Source: JASGCL01 sp965262775
GTDB taxonomy: Bacteria; Pseudomonadota; Alphaproteobacteria; JASGCL01
Length of the DNA: 64,000 nucleotides
Direction of reading: 5' to 3'
Assembly: GCA_965262775.1 (NCBI GenBank)
Contig: CBDHFT010000007.1
Coordinates: 124,001 to 188,000, forward strand
Part shown: piece by piece, positions 62,551 to 64,000 of the stretch
Position numbering within the stretch: the first letter of the stretch is position 1
Layout: every line of letters begins with the position of its first letter
Made by a program: the position numbers and the translations under genes
Notes under the pieces: model-generated
Databases searched by the model: none
The model's input: only the letters and a program-made list of their open reading frames with translations
Told to the model about the DNA's origin: nothing

Positions 62551-63201
62551 TTAAAAAGATAAGCCAGGCGGCAAGGGCGAGCCGATATCGCCAGATTTGA
62601 TACGATTGAGCTCGCTGTCGTTAAGCTGAATGGCCAAGGTAATACGGAAATCTTGGGACTGGTTGTCAGCGTCGAGCAGGGTTATAATCTGATTGTTCCA
62701 TGAAAAATATTTTTCGCGCCCCATAATTTTTTCAACCGCCTTATCATCGCTATTACTTCCAACTTTATTTCCTTCGTCGTTATCTAAAATAATAATTTTT
62801 TGCACCCGCTTGCTAATGACTTTTGATTTTTTATCGAACAGGGTGATAATAACATTCAAGGAATCATTCTTGCTGATTTTTGGTCCGAAGACCACCTTAA
62901 CCTTGACGGGTAAATTAACCGTTAGCTGGCGACCACTTCTTTCGACATTACAACTTCCCTCGCCATGGGCCAAGAAGGCTTGGAACCTTAATTGCGACGG
63001 GTCATCGGTATTCCCCTTAAAACGATAAACTTGTTGAGCAATATTTAATACCGAAACCTGGGGGCAAACACCACTGCTGCCACTGCTGGGTGTTCTGGCC
63101 GTGCCGCCACAAGCCGCCAGAAAAATAACTGTCATCAACAACCCCAAACACCCTAATAGCTTGCTTAGAGAAAAATTTTCGCGTTGCAGAATTTTTGACA
63201 T
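62551..63201 (-). CDS. Putative lipoprotein of unknown function
   Basis: 216 aa. Signal peptide with lipobox LLMTVIFLAACGG (Cys near residue 31). The mature part begins with a Ser/Gly-rich linker TARTPSSGSSG. One globular domain follows, with alternating hydrophobic residues (VNLPVKVKVVFGPK, LNVIITLFDKKSKVISKRVQKIIIL, DFRITLAIQLNDSELNRI), probably a beta-sandwich. Two cysteines (VCPQVS and GSCNVER) could form a disulfide. No family recognised. It is divergent from ispH, with an 84-bp gap that must hold both promoters. Confidence 0.75.
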   Translation of the reverse strand: MSKILQRENFSLSKLLGCLGLLMTVIFLAACGGTARTPSSGSSGVCPQVSVLNIAQQVYRFKGNTDDPSQLRFQAFLAHGEGSCNVERSGRQLTVNLPVKVKVVFGPKISKNDSLNVIITLFDKKSKVISKRVQKIIILDNDEGNKVGSNSDDKAVEKIMGREKYFSWNNQIITLLDADNQSQDFRITLAIQLNDSELNRIKSGDIGSPLPPGLSF

Positions 63202-63285
63202 TGTTTAATGATAGGCTTATATGAATCTAACTACTCTTTAACCAACTATTACAGCAATTTCAAGCCATTAAACCCCCATTACGCC

Positions 63286-64000
63286 ATGTCTATAAACAAA
63301 AAAAAGCCGATAGAGATTTTGCTAGCCGAGCCACGCGGTTTTTGTGCGGGGGTGGAGCGCGCCATTGAAATTGTCGAATTGGCGTTGCAACGTTACGGTG
63401 CGCCCGTTTATGTTCGCCACCAAATCGTTCATAATATATTTGTGGTCGATAGGTTACAAAAATTGGGGGCGGTGTTTGTGAAAGAATTAAGCGATATTCC
63501 CGATACCAGACAGCCTATTATTTTTTCGGCCCATGGCGTGCCAAAGTCTGTTCCCGAAATGGCACGCTTCAGGAATTTATTTTATTTTGACGCCACTTGC
63601 CCGCTGGTGAGCAAGGTGCATCGCGAAACTATCCGTCATGTTTTGGAAGGGCGCATCGTGCTGCTTATCGGGCATAAGGGGCACCCCGAGGTGATTGGCA
63701 CCATGGGGCAAGTGCCGCCAGGTAAGGTTGTGCTTATAGAAAACAAAAATGACATTCATGATTTACCATTCGGCGATGATGTTCCCCTTGCCTACGCCAC
63801 GCAAACCACTTTGTCGGTATCGGAAACGGTTGAGATGATAAAAACCCTTAAAGAAAAATACCCCCATATTATTGCCCCAAAAAAAGAAGATATTTGCTAC
63901 GCCACCACCAACCGCCAACAAGCCGTGGCGCAAATGGCAAAAACGGCAGATTATATTTTGGTGGTGGGTTCCAACAATTCATCCAATTCAAAACGATTGT
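63286..64000 (+). CDS. ispH: 4-hydroxy-3-methylbut-2-enyl diphosphate reductase, 3' end outside window
   Basis: 238 codons are visible without a stop up to the window edge. Last enzyme of the non-mevalonate isoprenoid pathway, making IPP and DMAPP with a 4Fe-4S cluster. Motifs are LLAEPRGFCAGVERAIEIVELAL (first cluster Cys), VYVRHQIVHNIFVVDRL (active-site His), FSAHGVPKSV, FDATCPLVSKVHRE (second Cys), IGHKGHPEVIGTMGQ and CYATTNRQQAV (third Cys). The start ATG 63286 gives a short basic lead MSINKKKPIEI. The remaining third lies beyond the window. Confidence 0.95.
   Translation, partial: MSINKKKPIEILLAEPRGFCAGVERAIEIVELALQRYGAPVYVRHQIVHNIFVVDRLQKLGAVFVKELSDIPDTRQPIIFSAHGVPKSVPEMARFRNLFYFDATCPLVSKVHRETIRHVLEGRIVLLIGHKGHPEVIGTMGQVPPGKVVLIENKNDIHDLPFGDDVPLAYATQTTLSVSETVEMIKTLKEKYPHIIAPKKEDICYATTNRQQAVAQMAKTADYILVVGSNNSSNSKRL

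Overview
The window reads as chromosomal DNA of an alphaproteobacterium, probably an uncultured lineage. The support is family-level: short bacterial-type ProRS beside a DUF1467 protein and methylmalonyl-CoA epimerase, a COQ7-type ubiquinone hydroxylase, a DsbA-like protein directly upstream of smc, GltD-GltB, and an alphaproteobacterial-style type II-C Cas9. Housekeeping genes use many GCC/CCC/GGC codons mixed with long A-runs. Intergenic DNA and the accessory islands are much more AT-rich. I could not assign a genus.

Layout. 1-5.7 kb: glutamate synthase (gltD cut by the window edge, then gltB with a one-base frameshift). 5.7-6.7 kb: three tandem minus-strand genes for small exported proteins, one of them broken. 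7-14.6 kb: dsbA-like, smc, recF (frameshifted) and gyrB. 14.7-18.2 kb: two orphan periplasmic binding proteins (tungstate-like and polyamine-like), an Lrp regulator and a glutathione S-transferase. 18.4-25.9 kb: an AT-rich island of seven surface-carbohydrate-type genes, five of them paralogues with signs of duplication and mosaicism. 26-31 kb: tRNA-Glu with a tandem array copied from its 3' end, mce, DUF1467, proS, moeA, thrC and tRNA-Leu. 31-39.7 kb: dnaE, cfa, selO, a YmdB-type phosphoesterase, 5-formyl-THF cyclo-ligase and a probable 6S RNA.

39.9-46.4 kb holds a complete type II-C CRISPR-Cas locus. cas9 (1147 codons), cas1 and cas2 lie on the plus strand. A predicted tracrRNA lies on the minus strand, with a consensus -35 box placing its start at the anti-repeat, and it ends at a terminator shared with the cas operon. 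A 23-repeat array follows. I infer that the crRNAs are transcribed on the minus strand towards the cas genes, because the tracrRNA reads that way and each repeat then ends in an extended -10-like motif. Two spacers encode the same YGDAQV-type periodic peptide, so they probably target a repeat protein of a phage. One array unit is collapsed, and a 10-bp tandem repeat lies on the inferred leader side. The C-terminal (PAM-interacting) part of Cas9 is far more AT-rich than its catalytic core.

46.4-64 kb: an outer-membrane-type protein with a Pro-Thr-Pro-Ala repeat, a fused 5-oxoprolinase, a TPR lipoprotein, ComEC, an APC permease, FtsH, a DedA/YqaA-like membrane protein (frameshifted), dsbB, coq7, guaA, a lipoprotein and the start of ispH. 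Five reading frames in the window are broken by single-base indels. That many in otherwise well-conserved genes means either residual sequencing errors or early gene decay.
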